Assembly: GCA_964479445.1 (NCBI GenBank)
Contig: CAYZMH010000079.1
Coordinates: 1-15,403 of the forward strand
Direction: 5' to 3'
Length of the DNA stretch: 15,403 nucleotides
Source of the DNA: CAYZMH01 sp964479445
GTDB lineage: Bacteria; Bacteroidota; Bacteroidia; Bacteroidales; GCA-2748055
Shown: in pieces, positions 1 through 6,680 of the stretch
Numbering within the stretch: the first letter of the stretch is position 1
Layout of the letters: each line of letters opens with the position of its first letter
Notes under the pieces: generated by a model
What the model was told of the DNA's origin: nothing
What the model saw: the letters and a program-made list of their open reading frames with translations, nothing else
Databases searched by the model: none
Position numbers and translations under genes: made by a program

Positions 1-1
1 A

Positions 2-865
2 TTCCGTAAACCCGTTTCGGGAATCGCCATGGGACTGATCACCGACACTGAAAGTGGAAAATATGCAGTGCTATCCGATATCCTGGGTGATGAAGACCAC
101 CTGGGAGATATGGATTTTAAAGTAACCGGTACACACGACGGAATCACTGCAACCCAAATGGATATTAAAGTTGACGGACTCTCTTACGAGGTGCTGGAGA
201 AAGCACTCGAGCAGGCCCGGCAGGGACGTTTGCATATCCTTAATATTATGCAGGAAACGCTTGAAGCGCCGCGTACCGATTACAAAGAGCACGCCCCGCG
301 TATCGAACGCATTGAAATTCCCAAAGATATGATTGGTGCCGTAATCGGGCCGGGAGGCAAAGTTATCCAGGAGCTGCAGGCAGAAACCAATACAACCATT
401 GTGATTGATGAGGTCGACAGCATGGGAATTGTGGATGTTTTTGCCCAGGATAAAGCCTCCATAGATGCAGCCATGGAAAAAATTAACCTGATCATTGCTG
501 TACCCGAGGAGGGTGAGATCTATACCGGAGAAGTTAAAAGCATTCAACCCTATGGTGCTTTTGTTGAGATTCTTCCTGGCAAAGATGGTTTGTTGCACAT
601 ATCTGAAATTGATTGGAATAAAACCGATAAGGTGGAAGATGTGATGAAAGAAGGGGACATGATAGAAGTGAAGCTGATCGGGGTAGACAGCAGAAGTGGC
701 AAGATCAAACTTTCCAGGAAGGCTCTGCTACCCAAGCCGGAAGGCTATGTGGAACGCCCCCAGAATGAGCGACGCGGAGGAGGTGATCGCCGGGGAGGCG
801 GAGACCGACGGGGTGACCGACGGGGAGGCGGAGACCGACGGGGTGACCGCCGAAACAGGGATTAA
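2..865 (+). CDS. pnp: Polynucleotide phosphorylase (PNPase), C-terminal part; 5' end outside window
   Basis: 3'-5' phosphorolytic exoribonuclease that degrades RNA to nucleoside diphosphates (EC 2.7.7.8); a cytoplasmic trimer. The reading frame is open from base 2, so 287 residues are present, roughly the last 40% of a usual protein of 700-odd residues. Fragment residues 1 to about 85 finish the second RNase PH domain and contain the DHLGDMDFK active-site stretch; its D32, D38 and K40 correspond to the metal-site residues D486, D492 and K494 of E. coli. A KH domain follows (about 98-160, with the GPGG loop), then an S1 RNA-binding domain (about 165-235, YTGEVKSIQPYGAFVEILPG). The last 35 or so residues are a low-complexity Arg/Gly/Asp tail of GGGDRR and GDRR units, probably disordered and RNA-binding (inference). 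A strong terminator follows 20 nt after the TAA stop. Identification is secure; the start cannot be seen. Confidence 0.97.
   Translation, partial: FRKPVSGIAMGLITDTESGKYAVLSDILGDEDHLGDMDFKVTGTHDGITATQMDIKVDGLSYEVLEKALEQARQGRLHILNIMQETLEAPRTDYKEHAPRIERIEIPKDMIGAVIGPGGKVIQELQAETNTTIVIDEVDSMGIVDVFAQDKASIDAAMEKINLIIAVPEEGEIYTGEVKSIQPYGAFVEILPGKDGLLHISEIDWNKTDKVEDVMKEGDMIEVKLIGVDSRSGKIKLSRKALLPKPEGYVERPQNERRGGGDRRGGGDRRGDRRGGGDRRGDRRNRD
791..850 (+). repeat. Two tandem copies of a 30-bp repeat inside the pnp 3' end
   Basis: Bases 791-820 and 821-850 are two direct copies of a 30-bp unit that differ only at the last base (a versus c). The unit is a multiple of three and in frame. Each copy encodes a ten-residue block, RGGGDRRGDR. 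The preceding bases (about 772-790) hold a shorter, degenerate related block. Copy number could therefore change without disturbing the reading frame. Confidence 0.9.
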
Positions 866-884
866 TTGATGAATTATACATACT

Positions 885-912
885 AAACAGGGCCCAGAGC
901 CCTGTTTTTTTT
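885..912 (+). terminator. Intrinsic terminator after pnp
   Basis: A perfect 9-bp inverted repeat (AAACAGGGC at 885-893 with its complement at 899-907) closes a 5-nt loop. The right arm runs into eight T residues (905-912). It starts 20 nt after the pnp stop codon, on the same strand, and fits a classic rho-independent terminator. Confidence 0.93.
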
Positions 913-1237
913 GTCTTTCACTGAAATATTTCAACATATATTGCGCAGCATAACCGATTGCTTGCTCTTTTTAATTCATTCATTTATTTTTATTGGTTTT
1001 AGAAAACAGGATTTGGCCCATCCGAAAAACTTTCAGGGATGCTCCTGTTTCATAAATACATCTGAAAGCAAAAATTATATAAACGTGCATGATAGAGAAC
1101 CTTTAACAGCAAACTATGCAATACTGAGAAGACAGGAATTCACTTTTTGTAAATGACTGTATTAAAGCAGGGCATAGCCTGGCTGATGGCGCTTTTCTGC
1201 AAACACGAATTATTTCGAAACCTAAACCAATAAAAAG
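913..1237. other. Intergenic gap of about 325 nt with some secondary structure, no convincing gene
   Basis: No reading frame here looks like a protein. The one open stretch on the + strand (911-1156) has a composition typical of AT-rich noncoding DNA and no recognisable family. Visible structure includes a perfect 12-bp palindrome TGAAATATTTCA (922-933), a long imperfect hairpin (1004-1050; outer stem AAACAGGA/TCCTGTTT, inner stems CATCC/GGATG and GAAA/TTTC), and a small stem region just upstream of the next gene (AAAGC 1164-1168 with GCTTT 1191-1195). The promoter of the peptidase gene must presumably lie here, but I see no exact TAnnTTTG element near its start. It may be a long regulatory leader, an unrecognised small RNA or simply decayed sequence. 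Confidence 0.5.
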
Positions 1238-3352
1238 ATGAAAAAAGCACTCTTTTTAATCCTAATCGTTTTAAGTATGGGATGTACACAAAAAAAACAG
1301 CCATTGGATTATCCTGAAACCCGGAAAGTGGATACGCTGGACGAATATTTTGGCACAAAAGTCCCCGATCCTTATCGCTGGCTGGAAGATGACCGCTCTG
1401 AAGAAACTGAAGCCTGGGTGAAGGCCCAGAATGAAGTAACTTTCGGGTACCTCGAACAAATTCCGTTCAGGGATGAAATGAATGAGCGGCTGACCGAGAT
1501 CTGGAATTATCCCAAGATGGGCACCCCATCCAAGGAAGAAGACTATTATTTCTACAGTTACAACACCGGGCTGCAGAACCAGAGTGTGATCTACATGAAG
1601 AAAGAGTTGGATGAGGAAGGGGAAGTATTCCTGGATCCCAACACTTTTTCAGAAGACGGCACGGTAGCGCTCACGTCATTTTCTGTGTCCAATGATGCCC
1701 GTTATGTGGGCTATGGCATCTCCCGGGGAGGGTCTGACTGGCAGGAATTTTTTGTCCGTGATATTGAAACCAGGGAAGACCTGGACGATCACCTGAAATG
1801 GATCAAATTCTCCGGGATGTCATGGTACAAAGATGGTTTCTTCTACAGCCGGTATGATAAACCCGATGAGGGAGAAGAGCTCCAGGCCGAGAATAAGAAC
1901 AATAAAGTGTTCTACCATGAAATCGGAACTCCCCAGGAAGAAGATGAATTGATCTACAGGGATCCCAAACATCCTGAAAGAGGATTTAATGTAAGTGTTA
2001 CAGACGATGAGAACTATTTCATCATCACTGCAACAGAGAGCACAACCGGAAATGCATTCGGTTTCAAAAAAGCAGGAATGAACGATGAACCCTTCCAATG
2101 GATCATTCCTGGATTTGAAAAAGACTATATGCCAATTGGCAACCAGGAGAATATTCTTTATGTCCTGACCAATGACAATGCTCCCCGGTACCGGCTGGTC
2201 GCCATTGACCTGAATGAGCCGGAGAAAAAGAACTGGAAAGAGGTCATTGCCGAACGCGAACTGGAGGTACTTGAATCCTGTAAACTTGCCGGCGGAAGAA
2301 TCATCGCCACGTATCTGAAAGATGCTTATAATGTCTCGGAGGTCTTCGATATGGAAGGAAACTTCCTGCACGAGATCGAGTTTCCGGGTATAGGGACCGT
2401 CACCGGTTTCCGGGGGAAAATGGAAGAGAATACAGCCTTTTACAGCTTCACCTCTTTTAACTATCCGCCGGTGATCTTCAAATATGACATTTCAAAGAAT
2501 GAGTCGGAGGTTTTCTACAAAACCGAGCTGGATTTTGATCCCGATGCATACGTCACTAAACAAGTATTTTATGAAAGTAAAGACGGAACAAAAGTCCCGA
2601 TGTTCATTGTACATAAAAAGGGAGTAGATTTGAACGGTAAAAATCCTACCCAACTTTATGGATATGGCGGCTTCAATATCACCTATACTCCCACATTCAG
2701 TCCGGTAAGAGCACTCTGGCTTGAACTTGGCGGAGTCTATGCCCTTGCAGGAATTCGCGGTGGAGGTGAATATGGCGAAGAGTGGCACCAGGCTGGTACC
2801 ATCCTCAATAAACAGAATGTTTTTGACGATTTTATTGCAGCATCCGAATACTTAATAAGCGAGGACTATACAAACAATGACCGGTTGGCCATTTATGGAG
2901 GATCCAATGGGGGTCTGCTTGTGGGGGCCGTTGTTAACCAGCGACCGGACCTTTTTGCAGCTGCAGTCCCGGCAGTTGGAGTGATGGACATGCTCCGGTT
3001 CCATAAATTCACTATCGGACGTTACTGGGTAACGGATTACGGGTCTTCCGAAGATTCACTGCAATTCGAATACCTGTACGATTATTCTCCCCTGCATAAT
3101 ATCAGTGAAAACAAAGATTATCCTGCGATCATGGCGACCACAGCCGATCATGACGACCGCGTTGTACCGGCTCATTCCTTCAAGTATATTGCCACCCTGC
3201 AGGAAAAATATGACGGAGAGAATCCGGTGCTCATCCGCATTGAAACGGATGCAGGTCATGGTGGTGGAAAACCCACATCAAAAATCATTGAGGAATACAC
3301 TGACATAATGTCGTTTATGTTCTACAATATGGACTACACACCGGAGCTCTGA
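1238..3352 (+). CDS. Prolyl oligopeptidase family serine peptidase (S9A), probable lipoprotein
   Basis: Serine peptidase that cleaves short peptides after proline (prolyl endopeptidase, EC 3.4.21.26, family S9A); 704 residues, the normal family length plus a leader. Residues 1-15 form a signal sequence (MKK, then hydrophobic) ending in SMGC, an imperfect lipobox with Cys16, so envelope attachment is likely; no acidic run follows the Cys. Residues about 25-430 match the seven-bladed propeller domain that gates the active site. The alpha/beta-hydrolase part holds YGYGGFN (474-480; oxyanion-hole tyrosine at 474/476), the nucleophile in GGSNGG (Ser556), the acid in ADHDDRVVP (Asp639) with substrate-binding Arg641, and the base in DAGHGGGKP (His674), so the triad is intact. 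It stands alone between two terminators and is probably monocistronic. The ATG start fits because the signal peptide begins directly at it. The family is certain; the exact substrate is inferred. Confidence 0.95.
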   Translation: MKKALFLILIVLSMGCTQKKQPLDYPETRKVDTLDEYFGTKVPDPYRWLEDDRSEETEAWVKAQNEVTFGYLEQIPFRDEMNERLTEIWNYPKMGTPSKEEDYYFYSYNTGLQNQSVIYMKKELDEEGEVFLDPNTFSEDGTVALTSFSVSNDARYVGYGISRGGSDWQEFFVRDIETREDLDDHLKWIKFSGMSWYKDGFFYSRYDKPDEGEELQAENKNNKVFYHEIGTPQEEDELIYRDPKHPERGFNVSVTDDENYFIITATESTTGNAFGFKKAGMNDEPFQWIIPGFEKDYMPIGNQENILYVLTNDNAPRYRLVAIDLNEPEKKNWKEVIAERELEVLESCKLAGGRIIATYLKDAYNVSEVFDMEGNFLHEIEFPGIGTVTGFRGKMEENTAFYSFTSFNYPPVIFKYDISKNESEVFYKTELDFDPDAYVTKQVFYESKDGTKVPMFIVHKKGVDLNGKNPTQLYGYGGFNITYTPTFSPVRALWLELGGVYALAGIRGGGEYGEEWHQAGTILNKQNVFDDFIAASEYLISEDYTNNDRLAIYGGSNGGLLVGAVVNQRPDLFAAAVPAVGVMDMLRFHKFTIGRYWVTDYGSSEDSLQFEYLYDYSPLHNISENKDYPAIMATTADHDDRVVPAHSFKYIATLQEKYDGENPVLIRIETDAGHGGGKPTSKIIEEYTDIMSFMFYNMDYTPEL

Positions 3353-3373
3353 CGCGCATTGAATAGTCTTGCT

Positions 3374-3416
3374 AAAAAACTTGCCGGGAATGACCTATAT
3401 CCTGGCAAGTTTTTTA
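3374..3416 (+). terminator. Intrinsic terminator after the prolyl oligopeptidase gene
   Basis: A 15-bp inverted repeat with one G.U pair: AAAAAACTTGCCGGG (3374-3388) pairs with CCTGGCAAGTTTTTT (3401-3415) around a 12-nt loop. The right arm ends in T6, followed by ATTTTT. It lies 21 nt after the stop codon. The A-run on the left means it could also act weakly on the other strand, but no gene converges here. Confidence 0.92.
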
Positions 3417-3542
3417 TTTTTACACCTTTCAATCTATTTTTTCGGCCGATTGCTGAATAAAAACTTGCATAAGATTTATAATCTTTGCGATCACCTTATA
3501 CCATGACTGGTTCAGCACTATTGTTAAAAAAAATGATTCTCA

Positions 3543-4178
3543 TTGGAATTTAATTACCTGGTCATAGAGGGGAATATTGGTGCAGGAAAAACCACCCTGG
3601 CGCGCCAGATTGCTTCAGAGTTCAACGCGCGTCTCATCCTGGAACAATTTGATCAGAATCCCTTCCTTCCAAAATTCTATGAAGATCCCGACAGGTACGC
3701 CTTTCCCGTAGAACTTGCATTTCTCGCCGACCGATATCAACAATTGAAGAATCAGATCGCTAACCGGGACTTGTTCCAGGAGAAAACAGTGGCCGATTAC
3801 TACTTCGTTAAATCTCTTATATTCAGCAAGAACACACTTAAAGACGATGAGTATAACCTCTACAGGAGATTATTCGAGATTATCCAGCAACAGCTTCCCA
3901 TACCGGATATGTACGTTTACCTTCATGTGGAAGTAGATAATTTGCTGAGGAATATTAAGAAAAGAGGAAGAAGTTATGAAAACCGAATCAGCCGTAATTA
4001 CCTGGAAACAATACAAAAAGGATACTTTGACTTTATTAAACAGCGTAATGATCTTACTATCATTGTTTTAGATGTTAATGACCTGGATTTTGCCAATAAC
4101 CCTGATCACTATAATCGAATAACACATGCCCTTTTTTCCGGTCCGTTCAAACCGGGTATGAACATGGTGATTCCATAG
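3543..4178 (+). CDS. Deoxynucleoside kinase (dAK/dGK-type), UUG start
   Basis: Phosphorylates deoxynucleosides at the 5' position for dNTP salvage; cytoplasmic, P-loop NTPase fold, 211 residues (normal for the family). Seen: Walker A GNIGAGKT (10-17); LEQFDQNPFLPKFYEDPDR (33-51), whose Glu34 corresponds to the catalytic base region; ELAFLADRYQQL (57-68); TVADYYFVKSLIFSK (82-96); and the arginine-rich lid IKKRGRSYE (138-146). Specificity (deoxyadenosine, deoxyguanosine or other) cannot be read from the sequence. The start is unusual: an in-frame TGA lies at 3534-3536 and the only start-like codon before the P-loop is TTG at 3543. That gives the N-terminus MEFNYLVIEGNIG, with the usual short distance to Walker A. 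An out-of-frame ATG lies 10 nt upstream. No clear terminator follows before the next gene 112 nt away, although that gene has its own promoter-like element. Confidence 0.92.
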   Translation: MEFNYLVIEGNIGAGKTTLARQIASEFNARLILEQFDQNPFLPKFYEDPDRYAFPVELAFLADRYQQLKNQIANRDLFQEKTVADYYFVKSLIFSKNTLKDDEYNLYRRLFEIIQQQLPIPDMYVYLHVEVDNLLRNIKKRGRSYENRISRNYLETIQKGYFDFIKQRNDLTIIVLDVNDLDFANNPDHYNRITHALFSGPFKPGMNMVIP

Positions 4179-4228
4179 AAAATACTGGCATTTCCCGATT
4201 ATTTCTTTATTTTTAACAAAAACATTAT

Positions 4229-4236
4229 TAAGTTTG
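4229..4236 (+). promoter_or_regulatory. Probable -7 element of the lipoprotein gene promoter
   Basis: TAAGTTTG is an exact match to the Bacteroidota -7 consensus TAnnTTTG, 54 nt before the ATG at 4291. It predicts a transcript start near 4240 and a leader of about 50 nt. The upstream region is T-rich (4202-4214), but no clean -33 TTTG is present. The placement between a same-strand gene and a new coding region supports it. Confidence 0.5.
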
Positions 4237-4290
4237 TATTGCGGAAAATAAACTCAGAATTTGAATAAATAAACAAATAACCAGATCGCT

Positions 4291-6000
4291 ATGAAAAACT
4301 TCAAAAACTTTGCGCTTTTTATCCTTGCAACAGCTGTACTCAGTAGTTGCGGCGGGCTTAACAAAATGGTTAAGAACGCTGAGCAGGTCAGCTACCAGGT
4401 AACTCCCGAGGTGCTCGAGATGCACGGAGGCGAGGTTCCTGTGACCGTAGATGTCCAGTATCCTGCTAAATACTTCAATAAGAAAGCAGTACTGACGCTG
4501 ACCCCGGTTGTTCGTTACGAAGATGGCGAAACCGAACTTGAAACTCTGGTTCTTCAGGGCGAGGATGTAACAGAAAACAACAAAGTGATTGCATTTGATG
4601 CAGGTGGTTCTGCAAAAGTATCAGACTCTTTCGAATACGAGGAAGAGATGATGATGTCGGAACTTTTTGTGAAGATTTCTGCTGAACGTAAGGGTAAAAC
4701 AGCAGAGTTTGAAGATGTTAAACTGGCAGACGGAATCATTGTAACACCAAACCTGGTAGAGATTGACCCCAAGCCCCTTATGATCGGGGATCGGTTTGAG
4801 AGAATCACTCCCGATGAATACAAAACTGATATCAAGTATGTAATCAACCGTGCCTATGTACGCCGTTCTGAAACACAGAAAGAAGGGGTAACCGGACTTA
4901 CAGATTTTCTAAAAAAAGCTGATGAAAATGAGCGGATTGAGATGAAAAATTTTGAGATATCCGCGTATGCATCTCCGGATGGACCCCTGGATTTCAACGA
5001 TGAACTTTCAGGAAAGCGCAAGGAATCGGCCGATCAATTCATCGAAGGGGAGATCAGGCAAAACGAAATTGATGTGGCGGAAGAACTTTTCAGCTATCTG
5101 GAAACGGCAGAGGACTGGGAAGGATTTAAAGCGATGATGGAAGCCAGCGATATACAGGATAAAGAGATGATCCTTCGTGTTCTTTCCATGCATTCCGATC
5201 CGGAAGTAAGAGAGCAGGAGATCAGGAATATTTCCGCTGCATTCGAAGAGATCAAAGAGAAGATCCTGCCCGAGCTGAGAAGATCAAAATTCACAGTTAA
5301 GGTTGATATGATTGGTTGGAGCGATGAAGAACTACAGGAATTGTGGACCAGCAATCCTGATACCCTCAAACTGGAAGAATTGCTCTATACCGCCACACTT
5401 TTTGATGATTTTGAAACCAAAGCCGATATCTACAAAAAAGCCAGTGTCGCATTCCCCAACTGCCTCCGTGCCCACAATAATCTTGGATGGGCCCATTTTG
5501 AGCTAGGTAATTACGATGAGGCTGAAGAGGCTTTCATGGCCGCCAAAGAGAAGAAAGACATGGATGTTGTAAATAACAACCTCGGTGCAGTGGCCCTGGT
5601 AAATGGTGACGTTGAAAAAGCCAAAGAACTCTTCACCAGCTCACTGGGTGCCGGAGATGATGTGAACTACAACCTTGGAATTGTACATATCATTGAAGGT
5701 GATTACGATGCAGCTGTAAACTATTTCGGCAGTGAACCTTCCTACAATGCAGGCCTGGCCATGTATTTGAAGGGTGATGACGAAGGTGGTTTCAGAACCG
5801 TTGTTAACCTCGCTGATGAAACAGCCAAACAGTATTACCTGGTTGCAGTCATTGCAGCCTCACAGGATAAGCCGGAAGTGGCAATGGACAATCTGAGGAT
5901 TGCCGTTGACAAAGACGCTTCACTGAAAGAAAGAGCCAAAAAGGACCTTGAGTTTGCTAAACTCTTCAATGATCCCGCATTTAATGAGATCGTTGAATAA
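4291..6000 (+). CDS. Outer-membrane-type lipoprotein with divergent OmpA-like domain and TPR repeats
   Basis: 569 residues. Residues 1-19 are a lipoprotein signal peptide with a good lipobox, LSSC (Cys20), so the mature protein is lipid-anchored in the envelope. Residues about 30-165 form a beta-rich region (TPEVLEMHGGEVPVTV onward) found in Bacteroidales surface proteins of unknown role. Residues about 220-345 resemble the Bacteroidales variant of the OmpA-like fold. It starts with ISAYASPDGP (223-232), then LSGKRKESADQFI, and is interrupted by a charged helical insertion (AEDWEGFKAMMEASD onward) before LRRSKFTVKVDMIGW closes it. Residues about 365-500 hold TPR-like units (AHNNLGWAHFELGNYDEAEEAF, then NNNLGAVALVNGDVEKAKELF), continuing degenerately to the end. 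It is probably a periplasm-facing scaffold that may touch peptidoglycan or partner proteins; no enzymatic motif is visible. Followed closely by a strong terminator. The general class is well supported; the specific function is unknown. Confidence 0.8.
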   Translation: MKNFKNFALFILATAVLSSCGGLNKMVKNAEQVSYQVTPEVLEMHGGEVPVTVDVQYPAKYFNKKAVLTLTPVVRYEDGETELETLVLQGEDVTENNKVIAFDAGGSAKVSDSFEYEEEMMMSELFVKISAERKGKTAEFEDVKLADGIIVTPNLVEIDPKPLMIGDRFERITPDEYKTDIKYVINRAYVRRSETQKEGVTGLTDFLKKADENERIEMKNFEISAYASPDGPLDFNDELSGKRKESADQFIEGEIRQNEIDVAEELFSYLETAEDWEGFKAMMEASDIQDKEMILRVLSMHSDPEVREQEIRNISAAFEEIKEKILPELRRSKFTVKVDMIGWSDEELQELWTSNPDTLKLEELLYTATLFDDFETKADIYKKASVAFPNCLRAHNNLGWAHFELGNYDEAEEAFMAAKEKKDMDVVNNNLGAVALVNGDVEKAKELFTSSLGAGDDVNYNLGIVHIIEGDYDAAVNYFGSEPSYNAGLAMYLKGDDEGGFRTVVNLADETAKQYYLVAVIAASQDKPEVAMDNLRIAVDKDASLKERAKKDLEFAKLFNDPAFNEIVE

Positions 6001-6020
6001 GGATATAAACGCAAAAACCG

Positions 6021-6054
6021 AAGAGGGTGCCCTGAAGGACACCCTCTTTTTTTT
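6021..6054. terminator. Strong, probably bidirectional terminator between convergent genes
   Basis: AAGAGGGTG (6021-6029) pairs perfectly with CACCCTCTT (6040-6048). An inner CC/GG pair and a TGAA loop are separated from the main stem by one C.A mismatch. On the + strand the right arm runs into T8, 21 nt after the lipoprotein stop. On the - strand the hairpin is followed by CGGTTTTTGC and lies about 12 nt beyond the methyltransferase stop, so it can serve both genes. Confidence 0.88.
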
Positions 6055-6060
6055 GCTTAA

Positions 6061-6594
6061 TCAATCAAGTGAGCATATCTTGTAAAAATCCCACAATACA
6101 ATCCCGGCAGAAACCGCAATATTCAAAGAATGCTTGGTACCTGACTGGGGGATTTCAAGAACCTGGTCGCTCTGGCTGACTACTTCCTGGTCAACACCAC
6201 GCATCTCGTGACCAAAAACCAGGGCATACTTATGACCTTGTTCTATTTGAAAATCATTCAGTTCTATACTATTCTCCGCCTGCTCCAGTGCGCAAACCTC
6301 AAAGCCTCCGTTTCTGCAGGCCGCTACTGCATCAAGGGTAGACTCATAATAAACCCACTCCACCGATTCGGTAGCTCCCAGTGCCGTTTTCTGAATGTCA
6401 CGATGAGGGGGAGTGGCCGTTATCCCACATAGATAGAGGGACCTGACCCGGAATGCATCACAGGTTCGAAAAATTGAGCCAATATTGTTAAGGCTTCGAA
6501 CATTATCAAGTATGACCACCACCGGTATTTTTCTGGCATTTTTGAATTCATCCACCGATAGACGGCCAAGCTCTTCATTCAGCAATTTTCTCAT
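6061..6594 (-). CDS. TrmH/SpoU-family (SPOUT) RNA 2'-O-methyltransferase
   Basis: S-adenosylmethionine-dependent RNA ribose methyltransferase with the trefoil-knot SPOUT fold, 177 residues from the chosen start. All three family motifs are visible: motif 1 NVRSLNNIGSIFRTCDAF (31-48; conserved Asn37 and Arg43), motif 2 LVFGHEMRGV (125-134; Gly128, Glu130, Gly133) and motif 3 IPQSGTKHSLNIAVSAGI (148-165; Ser156-Leu-Asn). There is no N-terminal L30e-like substrate-binding domain, so it is a minimal catalytic unit. The target (a tRNA such as Gm18 or a wobble site, or rRNA) cannot be assigned. I chose ATG at 6594 over an in-frame TTG at 6606: the protein then begins MRKLLNEELGRLS, and the TTG lies inside a promoter-like box. 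It converges on the lipoprotein gene and is divergent from sucC. Confidence 0.93.
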   Translation of the reverse strand: MRKLLNEELGRLSVDEFKNARKIPVVVILDNVRSLNNIGSIFRTCDAFRVRSLYLCGITATPPHRDIQKTALGATESVEWVYYESTLDAVAACRNGGFEVCALEQAENSIELNDFQIEQGHKYALVFGHEMRGVDQEVVSQSDQVLEIPQSGTKHSLNIAVSAGIVLWDFYKICSLD

Positions 6595-6603
6595 AACCAA
6601 CTG

Positions 6604-6611
6604 CAAAATTA
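6604..6611 (-). promoter_or_regulatory. Possible -7 element for the RNA methyltransferase gene
   Basis: On the - strand this reads TAATTTTG, an exact TAnnTTTG match. It ends only 9 nt before the ATG at 6594, so transcription would start within a few bases of the start codon and give an almost leaderless mRNA. No clear -33 TTTG is seen about 19 nt upstream, so this may be a chance match in AT-rich DNA. Confidence 0.35.
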
Positions 6612-6624
6612 CTGAATATAATCC

Positions 6625-6655
6625 TTAGGGAAGCTGGAAAATTTCGATATTTTTG
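6625..6655 (+). promoter_or_regulatory. sucC: Probable sucC promoter
   Basis: TATTTTTG at 6648-6655 is an exact match to the TAnnTTTG -7 element. TTAG at 6625-6628, one mismatch from TTTG, lies 19 nt upstream, the usual Bacteroidota spacing. The predicted transcript start is near 6660, giving a leader of about 20 nt before the ATG at 6681. Confidence 0.55.
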
Positions 6656-6680
6656 TTTGATACTGAAAGTACATCTTATT

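Noticed and set aside
922..933. 12-bp perfect palindrome TGAAATATTTCA as a regulator-binding site
   Set aside because: A single AT-rich copy just after a terminator, with no second copy seen at other promoters in the window, is too weak to call as an operator; it is mentioned only as part of the gap.
911..1156. An 81-codon open frame in the gap after pnp
   Set aside because: It begins inside the T-run of the pnp terminator, has no clear start context, and its composition is that of AT-rich noncoding sequence.
3479..3487. TAATCTTTG upstream of the kinase as a promoter -7 box
   Set aside because: It has one extra base relative to TAnnTTTG and no -33-like motif at about 19 nt, so it is not listed.
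6595..6606. TTG start for the RNA methyltransferase
   Set aside because: The ATG four codons in gives the family-like N-terminus, and the TTG overlaps a -7-like box.
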